The position numbers were made by a program, and so were the translations under genes. Positions 27,880 to 40,500 of a stretch of DNA of 64,000 bases are shown here, in pieces. Source of the stretch: Echinococcus granulosus (taxonomy: Eukaryota > Platyhelminthes > Cestoda > Cyclophyllidea > Taeniidae); the NCBI RefSeq assembly GCF_000524195.1, contig NW_020170425.1, positions 200,163-264,162 on the forward strand. The letters run 5' to 3'. Each line of letters opens with the position of its first letter. Positions within the stretch are counted from its first letter, which is position 1. The notes under the pieces were generated by a model that was not told the DNA's origin, searched no databases, and saw only the letters and a program-made list of their open reading frames with translations.

Positions 27880-28200
27880 CTGCAGCTTCTTTGTGTGCGA
27901 GGCGTGGGAGGGGGGATGTTTCTCACTTTTTACTGGTGAATCATTGCCGAGTGGATTCGCGCACTGTGTCACAGTTACAGGACAGCATCTCAGAGACGGG
28001 CCAATAGGAACACAGCTCAGGCGGGTGCTATTTTAGGGGATGGGACAACTGCAATAGGCGTCGTCACGTGCTGTGCTCGGGGCAGGGGATTTGAGTCGCC
28101 ATCCAATGAAAAGGCACCTCCACCTTTTCGCGCACCCCCTTGGTCACTTTTGCCTCAGGTCAATACTTTGTCTGACGAACTCCGGTCTCCGTGATTTCCC
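27880..28200. promoter_or_regulatory. GC-rich promoter-like patch with two CCAAT boxes and an E-box
   Basis: The segment has CCAAT at 28001-28005 and 28103-28107 and a palindromic E-box CACGTG at 28065-28070, inside a locally GC-rich stretch. The ~100-bp spacing of motifs resembles a proximal promoter. No gene start was found close by, so the target is unknown; the channel gene on the minus strand is the nearest candidate. Confidence 0.35.
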
Positions 28201-29979
28201 TTCGCGTTGGCCAGTCAGCTTGCTACGTTAGCCTAATTTTTTTTCTTCTCATCCACCATCGGAAGCGTTAAAATTTCCGTACTTTGAAGGATAACATTTA
28301 TTATTTAAAAAAAAGTAGGCACCAAAGGATGGTAATCACATTGTGGCCCTTTAGGATTGTAAGATAAATAAACGTGTTTTTATTTATATGTACGCATTCT
28401 GATTTCAATAATTTTTATGCATTTTAAAGTAAATAGTTTTTATGACTAACATAACCTTCTAACCGATTTTATTATCGGGTTGAATACAGAAATACCTGTA
28501 AGTGTTACTGTTGTAGTATGACATTTTTATGTTATTACCCCCATCCTCTAAGCAATAAGTTGCCCTGTCTTTGATACCCGATCAGGCACCGCCTCATCTG
28601 AAAAAAGGCCATAAACTTGCCTTTTGGCCTGCCTAAAAGCGGCATAAGATGCTTCGCTCCAGCATGTCTGCTTTTTTCCGAAGCCCCGCTTTCATTTAGC
28701 TCATTCAACAAAAACAAAGGGCGAAGAGTGAAGCTCCACAAACCAATTACTTAGAAGAGTTCTTTGTCTACAAATCGTGGGTGTGCAAAGGATCCGCATT
28801 ATCGCATAAATCATGGAGAAACGAAATAATCTATTTTCCTCCTACCGATGACGCTTGGTCCTCTTCAGTAAAAGCCTCGAGCATGCGCTGTAAAATCGCG
28901 CTTTTCACTACTTGGTTTAATGAGTGTTCCTTCAAAAATAATAACATTTTAGAGATCGTTGGTTAACCTATTGTGACATGTAAGACTTGCGTGGGGCCCA
29001 CTTCTTCGAAATCCGTTCGACTAAGTATATTATGGCCCTCATTTCGTATTGCAAAGTACTGCTATCAACATCTCATGAAAATTTCCAATGAGTCTGCGAT
29101 TTTATCTCGAATTTTAAAAATACACTTGGAAAAAAAATTGGAATTTCCAAGCATTGGTAGCGCAAACTCTGTTACTACTCCTATTTCAAGCGCCTAGTTC
29201 CAACCTACTCGTTTATGATTATAATCACAAGACGAAACAAACGAGTTTTATTCCGTGCAATCAAAAGAACTTTGTTTTACTCGCCGTGCTCTAGGTTTGA
29301 AATTTCCATCCTTCATCAATCATCATCGGGCTTCTTTTACTTCGAACCACTTTCCCATTTGGCTCTCTTTTGATCTACTTCATCTTTAAAGGTGTAATGA
29401 ATTCGACGCATTTTTAAGCTACCATAAGCATGACTGCTAGGGTTAGCATAAAGCTTACCCAAATTGAATTTTGTTTATGGGCCAGTCTATGTTCAAAATG
29501 TAGTTTAAATTAAAGGTCTAGGTTACACTTCAAGCATTTCCATTTTATTTAAATATCACTTTCCACTTCAAAATGTTAATGTCCGTTGCTTCATGATATT
29601 TACAAAATAATCTTAATTTCGTTTTCAGCATCAAAAATCCACAACGCGCATTCAACATTAACATAAAGTTGCTCTTAGGCATTAAAAATTATAACAATTC
29701 ACTAACTTTTCTCATCTTAAAAATTGTCAAAGAGTGAATTAAACCAGCGTTTTTTAAGAAATGAAACAAATAATAATTTTATTGTCAGCATTGCCAGTGT
29801 CAGAGAACAAGTAAAAAACAATGTGAATGAGCTCACCGCAATCAGTAGGTAACCCCCCTTTAGGGATCAATCCATCCAAATGACGCTGAAACAGACGAGC
29901 CTAGTGTAAATCTTGTGTATACGTACGATTGACTACACACGCGTGTAATTTGTGGCAGGTTTACCGATGCCATCATTTA

Positions 29980-30130
29980 TCTCACCCTTCCGTCCCGTAC
30001 CCCTTGCTCCTCCCCTTGTCCCCTGTCCTCTGCCCTCCTTCCCCCGCGAATCACCTTTCCGCCCGACTGCCGTCGGTATTGGAGAGGGGCGGGGAGGCAA
30101 GGCAGGCGGAGCAAAAGGGAGAGAGACGTC
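29980..30130. promoter_or_regulatory. Polypyrimidine-polypurine tract with GC box
   Basis: About 85 bases of nearly pure pyrimidine (29983-30069) are followed after a short spacer by about 50 bases of nearly pure purine (30079-30127). A GC box GGGGCGGGG lies at 30086-30094. The two halves can pair imperfectly (CCTTGCTCCTCCCC against GGGGAGGCAAGG). The composition is unlike its surroundings. It may be a regulatory element or a structure-forming tract; no gene start was seen beside it. Confidence 0.4.
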
Positions 30131-33021
30131 TGTAGTCGCGTCCTGACACGCGTAATATAGTGATGGTGTCGTGGTTACAGCAGCCGTTCATAATTAGGCC
30201 ACATTAGACTCCTGCTTTAAAGGCCAATCTGCCTTAAATTTTTCCATAGGTGGATGTCAATTCATTTTATAGGGAGTCATTTACTTCTCAACCAAAATAA
30301 CTTATCGTGTACAACTTGGAAGTGGCCTGCTGCCGAATTTTGTCGCTAAAATCGTGGGATGCCAACGTGCCTCTGCAACCCCCATGAGCTTAACAGAAAT
30401 AAACCATTGGTCACAGATGTTCCAAAAGCCCACAACCTATGCTCAATCTGGCATTATGGAAAGATCCCATACATTTGGTTCAAATTTAAACTCTTCGAGC
30501 ATCCCATTCCATCAGGGCTAAATTCTATTTCGGTTTCATTAAATACTTGTAAGTAAAATCAAAGAGCTACTTACCCAGAGTTACCTTCTTCTCTGGTAAT
30601 TTTGAGATCAAGTTTTCGATACTTTCATATGATAGTCCTAACATTCGATGAAAAATCACAAAATAAGCTCATTTTTGTTAATTACTTGTACTTATGACAT
30701 CTAGTGGGTGTATGATGAATGTTTAAAAAGGTATGTATTTTGGCTTCTACCTCCCAATAAACACTCACACATATCAGTCATTTTAAAGATTAAACATTTC
30801 CCTTTCCAATGCATGCATGAGGATACAAACAAATTTATGCGCTCTAAATTTTGACACAAGTGAAAGATTTTGTACCATGTCTTTTGCAAGTTAAGCGACC
30901 ATTTAGCGAATTCATTGAAAAATGCCCCGGACGGTAACTTTAAGGGGGATTGGTCAGCATTATCAGTGGATTTTAACAGATTGAGTGTTAGGAAGGAAAT
31001 AAAGCCTCATTACCCATTATTTCCTCCTTCTTAAGCAATTCCTGATAAGGAACCTTAAACAACTTACAGTTTACTTTTCTTCTGCTGCATCATTATGTAC
31101 TAACTGCAACCATTTTTACTTCAGAAAAAATTTTCGTCTTCTTTTCCTTCTTTATTTGCACGGACGAACTTACGAAATTCTAATCCCAAAAATACCCTAA
31201 TTTAATTACTTATATCATTTCGGGTGGATTGAAACGAAACCACTGCTATCCTTATATATTGTTTCCAAAGATATGTTCAGTTTCTGCCCATCCTAACCTG
31301 TAACCAGTCTAATTTAATGGGTTTCGTAAAGCATGCACTACTGCTCAATCCACTCAACCGCCGTCCTAGAAATCATTTGCGGATGCAGTAAGTCTTGCCC
31401 TCATTTGCCTCGTTATTTACTCTACGCTGAACACGTAAAACTGCTTCAAATGTATTTTAAACGGCTTGGAAATGCTATCACACGTAAAGTAAATTGAAAA
31501 TAAATTGCGGACATTTAAGAGAATAACATAATGGAGAATTTGAAATATACTTTGCTTTTTTTAAAGTGTACTTCGCCTCTATCCACAGCTATTACCAAAG
31601 CCTTAAAACATTAACCACATTTACACCGAAGATGCGGCGATAGATATTAAAACAATCCATACGACTTAAGTACATAATTTGCTTCAAGCACGATTTCCAC
31701 TGGCAACAATATATACCTACTTAACACCAGAATACGCAGGGAATAGCAGTTGACATCCACTGATTTATTCATAGGGCTCATTAAGTATCATTGGCATAAT
31801 AACGAGAATGTTCAGAGAATAATCGACTAATTACAAATACTGGTCGTTGGTAGTTTGTGTACCAATCCAGTGATCACTTCAAAAGTACTCGCATAGAAAC
31901 TCCTACTTGATGTGATGCCATTATTGGGAAGTAATTCATGCGATACCTCACCATGATGCTAATCACTACTCCTTATTTCCTTTAAACTCGTCTGTTTCCC
32001 CTTAATGAGTGATTACGACCACTACATTTAAACTAAGAACTTTCATCATTGCCCCAACGAAGAGAATGTTACACTTCTTCTAAAAACACCGGGGAATTTT
32101 ACCTGGGTGCAACAAACACATCTCATCATAAACGAGACTCGCCAACCTCATGCAGTGACTCCGAAAGGCAAACCATAATATTAACCAACAGCAGGTCTCC
32201 CGGTTTCACCGAATAGTACGACTTTCATGGAGGGTACATTATCTGCTTTCCATAACCTTCGGTCGAACTAATATCCTGTGAACACTGGGATTAAACGACT
32301 TTAGCCCCATAAAAGCTATAGCAGCTGTCGAAACCCCGCATACCAGCCTACCTCCTCCAGCCCGCGGTATCACACTAGAAGCGATTCCTCGTAAACAAAC
32401 TACCACTCCAGTTGAAGGCAGCAGCCAACTCCTTTCTACATTCACATTACTTGAACCGGGCGACACCTCAGAAAGACAGCAACCAGGAGCGTGCAGCACC
32501 AAGACGAGACCCTCAGGACCGTCAACCGGCTCCCTGGCCAGACGCCACCGTATTGAACACTGGAGGAAACCCCGGCTGCTCCATTAAGCTCCACCCCCAC
32601 CGAGAACCTCCAAGAATATTCAGGCCAAGAAACCCCCCCATCGCGTAACCAGCTCGATTTAAAAACCTATTGCATCTCAACCGCAAATTCAAAAACACGG
32701 CAGTCAAGGCTCCCTTGTAACAACCTAACCCAAGCTACCAAAGTTATAGGGACAAATCACATGACAGGACAGGGCCGCCTGATGACTCATGCCACCCACT
32801 CCAGTGATCAGAATTTGATTTTAAATACATAGAGCGTCGTCAACCCACATTTATTAAAACTCGAGAACCACAACACTGCAAAGACAAAAGTGTGCTTGGA
32901 AGGAGACATGAGCTCTTAAAATCCACGTTGAGAAAGGGTAGCGTTTAAGACCTAAAACACAAGAGAACAATAAAGCCTGGTCGGAAGTATGGCTGTGGCT
33001 CACAATAAGACTTCCAAGGGA
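30131..33021. other. Interval without a supported gene up to the gap
   Basis: The first half is AT-rich and uninformative. Between about 32100 and 32720 the sequence becomes more GC-rich and carries open frames on both strands (62-87 codons), but none has a recognisable domain and they overlap one another. I report no gene. Confidence 0.4.
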
Positions 33022-33121
33022 NNNNNNNNNNNNNNNNNNNNNNNNNNNNNNNNNNNNNNNNNNNNNNNNNNNNNNNNNNNNNNNNNNNNNNNNNNNNNNN
33101 NNNNNNNNNNNNNNNNNNNNN
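33022..33121. other. Assembly gap (100 N)
   Basis: Exactly 100 N bases. A round number usually means a scaffold gap of unknown true length, so neighbouring distances are not reliable. Confidence 0.99.
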
Positions 33122-35319
33122 TACCTACCTTTGCCTGAGATCGACACATCTCTCAAGAGGTCAACAGTTGCATCAAAACAAGGACCCGGGATAAAGAAGC
33201 ACTTTTAAATAACTCGGAATCAACTTCCCGGGAAAGACGGTCGAGTATCAGGAGCCCCAGGTGAAAATGGCGAATAAACAAAAAGACCAAGTCACACCCC
33301 ACGAGGTAGAAAGCAGTGGCACGTGCACGACCAACAAAGCAACGCGCCTAGACCCGTTCTGGGTGATGTAAACAAAATTCTAGTCTAGGATGTCCCTGGG
33401 AGGTACTATCGAAAAGCCTTCGAAGTAGTAAAAGAGATTTAATATTCCTATTTATGCTATTTAGACTTAAAAAAGGCATGTATTACTCGTTTTGCGCGCT
33501 TGTAAATTTATAACCAGAACAAAAATACTAACTGCATATTAAGACGATATTGTGCTGAAAATTTTTAACCTCCTAAAGACTGTCAAAAAGACTTTATTTA
33601 ATTTTTTACAAGGCTTTTGTCATGCTTGGCGTCCTTTAATGTTTATTTCTCTGACGAAACCGCAAATGTTAAGCCACTTTCTTGTATTAATTTACGCTGT
33701 AGGGTGAATTTCTGACAACCGAGGCAAAAAAATAGCCATTAAGGTTTTTTTACTGACGAACGTTGATAGTGTAATGTCCAGCGCAATTGCCATTTGAATA
33801 CCCACCGTCCGAACTTTCCACTTGATAATTCAGCCACTTTTGATAGGAGCTGCCGGACTATAAGCTCCGTCCTCATTTATCTATTAATGCATCGTTAGAA
33901 GAACTTAGTTTATCACTCCTAAAATACTAAATGAATTTCGGCCAAAGGTTCTCACTGCTCAATTTCTGTGCTCGCATTAAGTCTGTCAGGAATTTCTGAA
34001 GTAACACGTTTGATGATGGCAATCCTTTCTACCAAATTTAGTTCAAAACCCAATTTTCACAACATGCAAACATGTTTGTCGGATTCGTAATAGGGGGTGA
34101 CACGAGGCTTTATTACTAACATACAGAAGGGTTGGTAAAAGTGAAACGCCATACTGCCGAACGAAATTGTAGCCCGCGAAGACAGGGTAACCTGCACAGT
34201 TAAATACACAGGAACACTACACCAAATCACCGCAATTGGTGTTCATCTTCAGAACTGGAACTATTCGATGATCGTATGAAAGAAGTCACTCTCTATTAGC
34301 TTGCTGGAAACGGGTCCCCTATACGGTAAACTAGGTCAATTCGTGAGTTCGAAGCATTAGACAAGAAACGATTATGAATGTAGGCCAGAAACTGCCTATG
34401 ACCCAGCCCCTCAACTAATCAGGAATCAGCCCTCAGTTTTCCCATTAGCCCACAGAACCAGTTGTATGGATTTTGAGATAGGCGAATAGATTTCAGGGCA
34501 GATATCAAACAGATACCAAAGACAAACGGGTAACCCTGCAACAAAATGGAATCTGGATAAGTGGTATTTGAATGCGGAACTAAATTAGTAAGCGACTATT
34601 ATCTCAACTGTAAAACTTATGACGCAGAATAGGACGTCAACCAATGAAGTTGGCTTGACCAACGAATACAAATGGAAGCGAAATTAAGGTTGACAATAAT
34701 AGAAGGCATATGTCACAAAGAAAAGCATGGAATAATCAATATATAGAAAACGTATTCTGATTTAGGGTGTCCTCTCACGAGAACCTTGCCCAACATTTAC
34801 GCCAATTACTTGACGAATGAGGCCAGTGTTTACCAAAATATCAAGATACAAGAAAACACAACTTGACCGTAAGCAAAATGAGTAACTTGTGCAGACCAAA
34901 TGCAAGGAAACTACAATATCAGACACGGGTTTACCCAAGTACTTGAAATGAATTATAGAATACTAAGAGTGAAATGGCAAAATAATTGTTCACAAGACAG
35001 TAGAATTGCTAGCACAGGTGCAATTTGAGGAGTGTGCTAAAGTGCTCAACCAACATAAGACTTTAAAGGAACTGAATTTTGGCTGAAACGCGTTTCACCA
35101 GTACATAGATTCCAAATTAGGCAAAAATAATTAGAAGACAAAGAGAAGATAAATCTTTTGAATACTTTAGTCACACGAAAATAAGCAAATTAGTGTGAAA
35201 GTACAAAAGAATTCGTAAGAGGGAGCAGAATTTACAACACTGAACAAAAAAATCAAATCAATGAAAAAGATACAGACTTTGTATCAAAGGTAATAGGAAC
35301 CAAGACAAAATATCAACGT
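33122..35319. other. Interval without a supported gene
   Basis: It follows the gap and precedes the stop codon of the copper chaperone, whose 3' UTR must occupy its last few hundred bases. No open frame of interest was found on either strand. Confidence 0.4.
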
Positions 35320-35711
35320 TTAGTGAATAACTTTAACGGGCTTGGAAGTCTTCTGAAGTGTTTCCAATATAGTTTTCTCAGGGAGAGTGGAAGTCACCGT
35401 GACGGTATTTTTGTCGACATCTGTGTGTACAGCAGAAACAGCATTTCCAAGCTTTGACAAAACCCTCTTCACTGCACTAGCACACCCCTCACATGTCATT
35501 TCAATTTCGAAATTGTAAATCTGTATAAAAAAGGCAAAAGACACAAGAAAAAAACACCAATTTAATGGTACCGGCTACCATAAGATGTGCTGAACTCGTA
35601 TGTTCTTTTAGAAGAAATGTGAAAAATAATGAAAAAAGATCAAAATATGACCGCATTCCCGCAAATCTTGGAAACCACACTAGAAAAATTCCGACTCACC
35701 TGAGAGGCCAT
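35320..35711 (-). CDS. ATOX1: Copper chaperone, ATOX1/ATX1 type (2 exons, 70 aa)
   Basis: Small cytosolic metallochaperone that carries Cu(I) to P-type copper ATPases of the secretory pathway. Exon 1 (35700-35711) encodes only MASQ and ends at a consensus donor (CAG|GTGAGT). Exon 2 (35520 down to 35320) begins after tttttatacag and encodes 66 residues. The metal-binding loop MTCEGC (MxCxxC) is at residues 12-17. The KTSKPV segment near the end corresponds to the conserved lysine loop of human ATOX1 (68 residues), so length and fold agree: one beta-alpha-beta-beta-alpha-beta heavy-metal-associated domain. No transit peptide or membrane segment is present, against a SOD copper chaperone or an ATPase fragment. 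The start is the only ATG that joins in frame across the splice. It lies 2 kb downstream of SKI3 on the same strand. Confidence 0.95.
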
Positions 35712-35927
35712 TTGTTATGACAAACCCCACAATAACCTTGAAGAAATGCCGATGGTTTTATCATTATCAGCATTTTGCAACTGGCATAAAACTGAATACT
35801 TTCTCAAGAACGCATTTCCTTATCCGCTGTGTTGATTTTCGAGCGTTAATGTTCTGCAATATGTTTATTTGCAAAGGACTTCTTAGATTAGTAATTAAAA
35901 TGTGGCGCCTTGAGTATTTCCTGAAGT

Positions 35928-36089
35928 AGTAAGAAGACTTAGTAGGATAGCAGGAATTGTGTAACTGATGCACAGAAGAGCTGGGGCTATCGGTATGTCC
36001 CGGAGGTCATGTCATCAAGTACAATATGTGGAGACCTAAGTGCCCGCACAACCAAATGCAGAGTTAAACGATTTATCAAAGAATTGCAT
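35928..36089. repeat. Diverged repeat, copy A
   Basis: This segment resembles 36801-36966 in the same orientation. Shared blocks include GTAAGAAG...GTA.TATAGCAG, CTGATG..CAGAAGA and, about 80 bases later, CCAAATGCAGAG.TAAAC.AT.TATCA. Between the blocks the copies differ a good deal. It is probably an old dispersed element or local duplication; the boundaries are by eye. Confidence 0.5.
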
Positions 36090-36800
36090 AGCCCCTTAAT
36101 TCTTTTGAGGGTTAACTGCCCACATCGCTTATCATAACATAGTTGGTGCTACAAAAATATCCATAAACAAGCCGCACCACTCATTGAATTTACATGCAAC
36201 TGATAAATCTTGTCGATTCTATTGGATTTGGGGTTTTGTTCCGTACAGAAACGGCATTAAGCAAAAGAGGAACGCTCCGCCTTGTACTGTTTGGGACCGG
36301 GTGATGCACCACAACAAGGCCGTCTCGTATTTCCATCGCTTGTCGTGAGGCGCTGGTCCAAGAGCCGAGTCATTCATTCGGCGAGAGACGAATTCAAAAT
36401 AGCATTATGAAGACGATGTTTAGCGCCTACTTCCTGCCACTATATTCACACTTCAGCACTGTCCAGCGAAAGTGTTCGACTGGGTTCTGTATAGCTAATA
36501 GAGAAGTGGAGGAGGCATCACGTGTTCACTTGATTGAGATTTTTATGTAGGCACCGTAGACAGCTCCGTACTAAACTTTCCACGGCTAGTATCAATTCAG
36601 ATGTTAACAACATTCCCGCAAAAAGCAGGACTAGAGTAACTGCCGAAGGCAGACACAATCTTCTTCACAAATTCGCTCTAGCGATAGATATTCTTCTGTA
36701 ACGCTATTTAGCAATCAGCAATGGAAATCAGGATGACCCTTTAGGGTAGGGTTTGCTTGCCACTGACACCAGTGCAGCAGACCAAATCTTTCCTGCACTC

Positions 36801-36966
36801 GTAAGAAGTTACGGTAGTATAGCAGAAAATATACTACTGATGTTCAGAAGATCCGAGGCCACAGGACTGGTCTAGAGGCCATACCGTGGAGTGGGGGTAA
36901 AACCTGTGGAGGCTTACGCATACGCGTAGCCAAATGCAGAGCTAAACAATCTATCAGACCATTGCA
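36801..36966. repeat. Diverged repeat, copy B
   Basis: Partner of the copy at 35928-36089, same orientation, roughly 870 bases apart. No coding potential was seen in either copy. Confidence 0.5.
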
Positions 36967-37583
36967 GCTGTGCTGCACTACCAATACCTATATGTTAGAC
37001 AACAGATCCTATCTGGATCATATCCTCTTACGTGAAAATATCTTCAGCTTATGCTAATTTTAGGTGCAGAGTTAGATTTTACATAGCCAGGAGTATGCAT
37101 TAACTGCACAGTAGGTATCAAAATTGGAGATGGCGATAAGATCTTAAACCGGTTTTTGGAGGAGCATAGACCTGCTGGAGCTAAAAACTAGGCAAGCATT
37201 CGACTTAATGGGGTTAGTACTTAGTAGAAAAATTACCCACAAGTCAGGATGAGTGCCCCCCACCCCACTAAATGACAGACTACGACCTTCCTAAGTTCTT
37301 TTACCTCGGCTTTAAATACTAAATTTAAACCACGGATGTTTTAGTCTAACTGAATAACACAAAAACAAGCACTTATGACACACACAACAAACGCACCAAA
37401 GAATCGCCGACCACCGGACTTAAGGCCCAGCTCTTAGATGCCTCCAAGCCGGTACCAAGTTTTGGTTGACCTACTAACTAACCTTCTGAAACACCAGTTA
37501 ATTTTCCATTTTATCCTATTTGCGATGTCATAAAAAATGAATGTGGAAGAATTTATATTAAAAAAAAACAAATACAAATTCAG

Positions 37584-40500
37584 CTAGACACAGTAAAGAG
37601 CCTCAATAACTCCACAGACGTATGGGAAGAATAGCGCGCATATCAACACAAGTGGTTTCAAGGATTTTAAGACGCTTCGTTCACTTGGAGTTGTACTTTT
37701 CACAAAATGAACAAGTTCTTGTGTCAAGGTCTATAATCGAATGAAAACTATTCGCATAAGGAGATCCTATAATAGCATCAACAGGTAATAGCAATTAATC
37801 GAAAGCAGAAAAATCCAAATTCATAAAATGTAATCAGACATTTCGCCGCTCTTCTCATAAATTAGTTCCGTGAGTTGAATAAAATACGTTTTAATACTGA
37901 TAAGAGCTTCAGATATTGATCCACCAACATCAATCCTGAAATTGAGCAAAGTGAAACCAATCCAGCTTAACAGCAAAAGTCTAGTGACAAAGCCGACAAT
38001 AAGTTTAGCAAATACCTCAGAGGTGGGGTCGGGCGAACGGACCGTAAAAGCAGAGAGGAGGGACGCGACTGCACCCTCCCGTGCAGCCACCCTGGACTTC
38101 GGCTTGACACCTTGTAGTCTGGAGTACAGACGTAGCGTTGCCGCCAACAGGGTCCAGACAGGCTCCGAATCGGGTCGCAAAAGAGCCCATGTCTTGCTCA
38201 AGGTAAGAAGATGTCTAATGTGCTCAGTGGTCGATGAGTTACGAAACTAAAGGTGTAGATCAGAAGCACAGCAGAAAATAAGGGTCTCCAAAATAGATAA
38301 GTATAGTGATTAAGTGTCAAAACAGATAATATGCACTTTAAAATACACATTACGGCCTTAACATTCGAGACTTGCTCGCTCATTTAAGCCTTACGCACCA
38401 AAAAAGTTAAAGAACCCACAGAAGCACTGATGTCTGACAAGAGATGGCTAAGCACAAAACCCACTTGAAACAAAAAGTACTCATAACCGTAGGATGGGTG
38501 ACTGAGGAAGGCGCTCAAGTGGTGGAGAGCTAGGGAGGGAGGCTTTACGTGCAGACCCTCGGCGATGACGAGGCGTCGAATGGGATCCACTGAAAAGGAA
38601 CTTAGTTCCTCCCATAACCCCTCCACCTCCGAAGGCAACGCAGCATGCAAAAGGGCCGGTGCCAGGCAGCTCAGACTACCGAGAGTAACCTCCATGCCTG
38701 CGGCTCGATAGGCCCTTACGAGGCCTGAAACAGAGATCGATTGTAGTGTGTGGTACTCACACAAAAGGACACGTTAAAATTAATTTGTCCTAATATGCCT
38801 TCAGTCCTTTGTATCGGGTTTGTTAACATAGATTTCCACTCAGTAACTACAAATATCAAATATTCATAACAAGATTGTGGGGCAACATGACGAAAACATA
38901 GAGTAGTGCAGAAAATTGAAAGCATTAGCTCGAACCTTCGAGACAGCGTACAAATTGTTCGGAAAAAAAACACATAGCTTGTTAAGGATCAATCATAAAA
39001 ATTAAACAAACTGTTTCTAGTCGCATCTGAGTTTCCCTTGAAAAGGTTAGCAAGGGCTGTAGCAGCACAAACTCCACAACCAACAGGCGAGTCAGCTGCA
39101 AGTGCCTGAAACTCCTCACACAAAGATTGGTCGAGTTTTCCTCTAAAACAGACGAAATACTCCGACGGTTTGGTAGGGAGAAACAGTTAGACACCGGGAA
39201 ATAGCGAGAGAGAGATATTGCAGCTTACTGACTGCAGGAAGAAAGAAAGTAATGGGCCTTCACAGTGAGACGTTCATAGTCAGTTGGTGTGAACACCGAG
39301 AGGAGATCATAGGCACTACAGTTAAACAGACGGGACACAAAAACATGTTACATTAAGTTCAATTACACAAAACTGTTTAAGTTAAACTAATTAACATCAT
39401 CATCAAAATCCGTGACGGATAAATCTTGATCAGTTGGCAAAATGGTGAAGTAATGCGCATCCAAATTAAAGCAAGAAACTTGCCGCCTGAGGCAATAGTG
39501 TGCTGGATGGGGAAGACCGGATAAATGAAGCAAGAGACCTCGATCATGCCATTGACGGTAATCGTTCGGATAAAATGCTAGATGATAAAAGTAATGATTG
39601 AATTTAATCAGAAGTTGTAAGTGTACACATCAAGGGCACATTTACTTGAGAGCATACACATTACAACAGGTTGCAAGTTTAGAGTCGGTATGTAACTTAA
39701 ATCCCCAAAAGACTAAATGTCCGAGAAACATTTCAAGCGATGGACATCTCCAGTGAGCAAAAATACTGATGGTGATAATAAAGGGCGAATCAAAACATCC
39801 CATGAAAGTGACTAGTGATTAAGTGTTTAAATATGGAATTCACGAGCTAGATAAGAACGGCCTGAGCCGTGATTCGGGCGACTTGCCTAAACATCGGTTG
39901 AGATATTCAGCCGCAGTCAGACGTGACCACTTTATGCTCTCCTCATCATAACCGCTGGCTTCGGTAGTGGAAGACCTCTTGAAAGACTGGAAGACCCTCG
40001 GCAGAATGTGCCACATCGCGTCCAGCTAAACAAATGCCGAGCAGTCAGAACTAGCACGGTGCTGGCACTTTAATACTCATAGTGAATGGAAATTAAAGGG
40101 TGAAGGCAAAGACAATAGATTTGCGTTGCTTAAGCGAAACAACCCAACACCTAGTTTTCGATGGTAAAGAAAAAGGGAGCCAATAACGAAACATACATTA
40201 AATCCACAGCTGACAGACTGTAGGAGATACTGGGTTTCACCTGGCTCGCCAAACTTGGTAACAGAAGCAGTCTGTTGGGAATTAACAGAGGCTAGTTGGG
40301 CCATAACAAGCCAGTATCCGTGATGCTGGAAGTCTTTTCGCTGGCACACATCCAGAACACGACGCGCGTCCTGCAGACACCGATTTGCAGGCGAGGAGGG
40401 GAGAAAGGGACAGGCATTAATGCATCCTTAAACATCAATAAACGAAGACAGAGGGACAGTTCCAATAAAAATACCAGAAGAAATGACAATAGCTCCCATA

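Larger units (their letters stand above)
35712..37583. other. Intergenic region between SKI3 and ATOX1
   Basis: It contains the ATOX1 promoter side, the diverged repeat pair described separately, and the SKI3 3' flank. No gene was recognised. Confidence 0.5.

Noticed and set aside
32239..32707. Overlapping open frames on both strands in a GC-richer patch
   Set aside because: They overlap each other in several frames and none shows a family motif or splice signals in phase.
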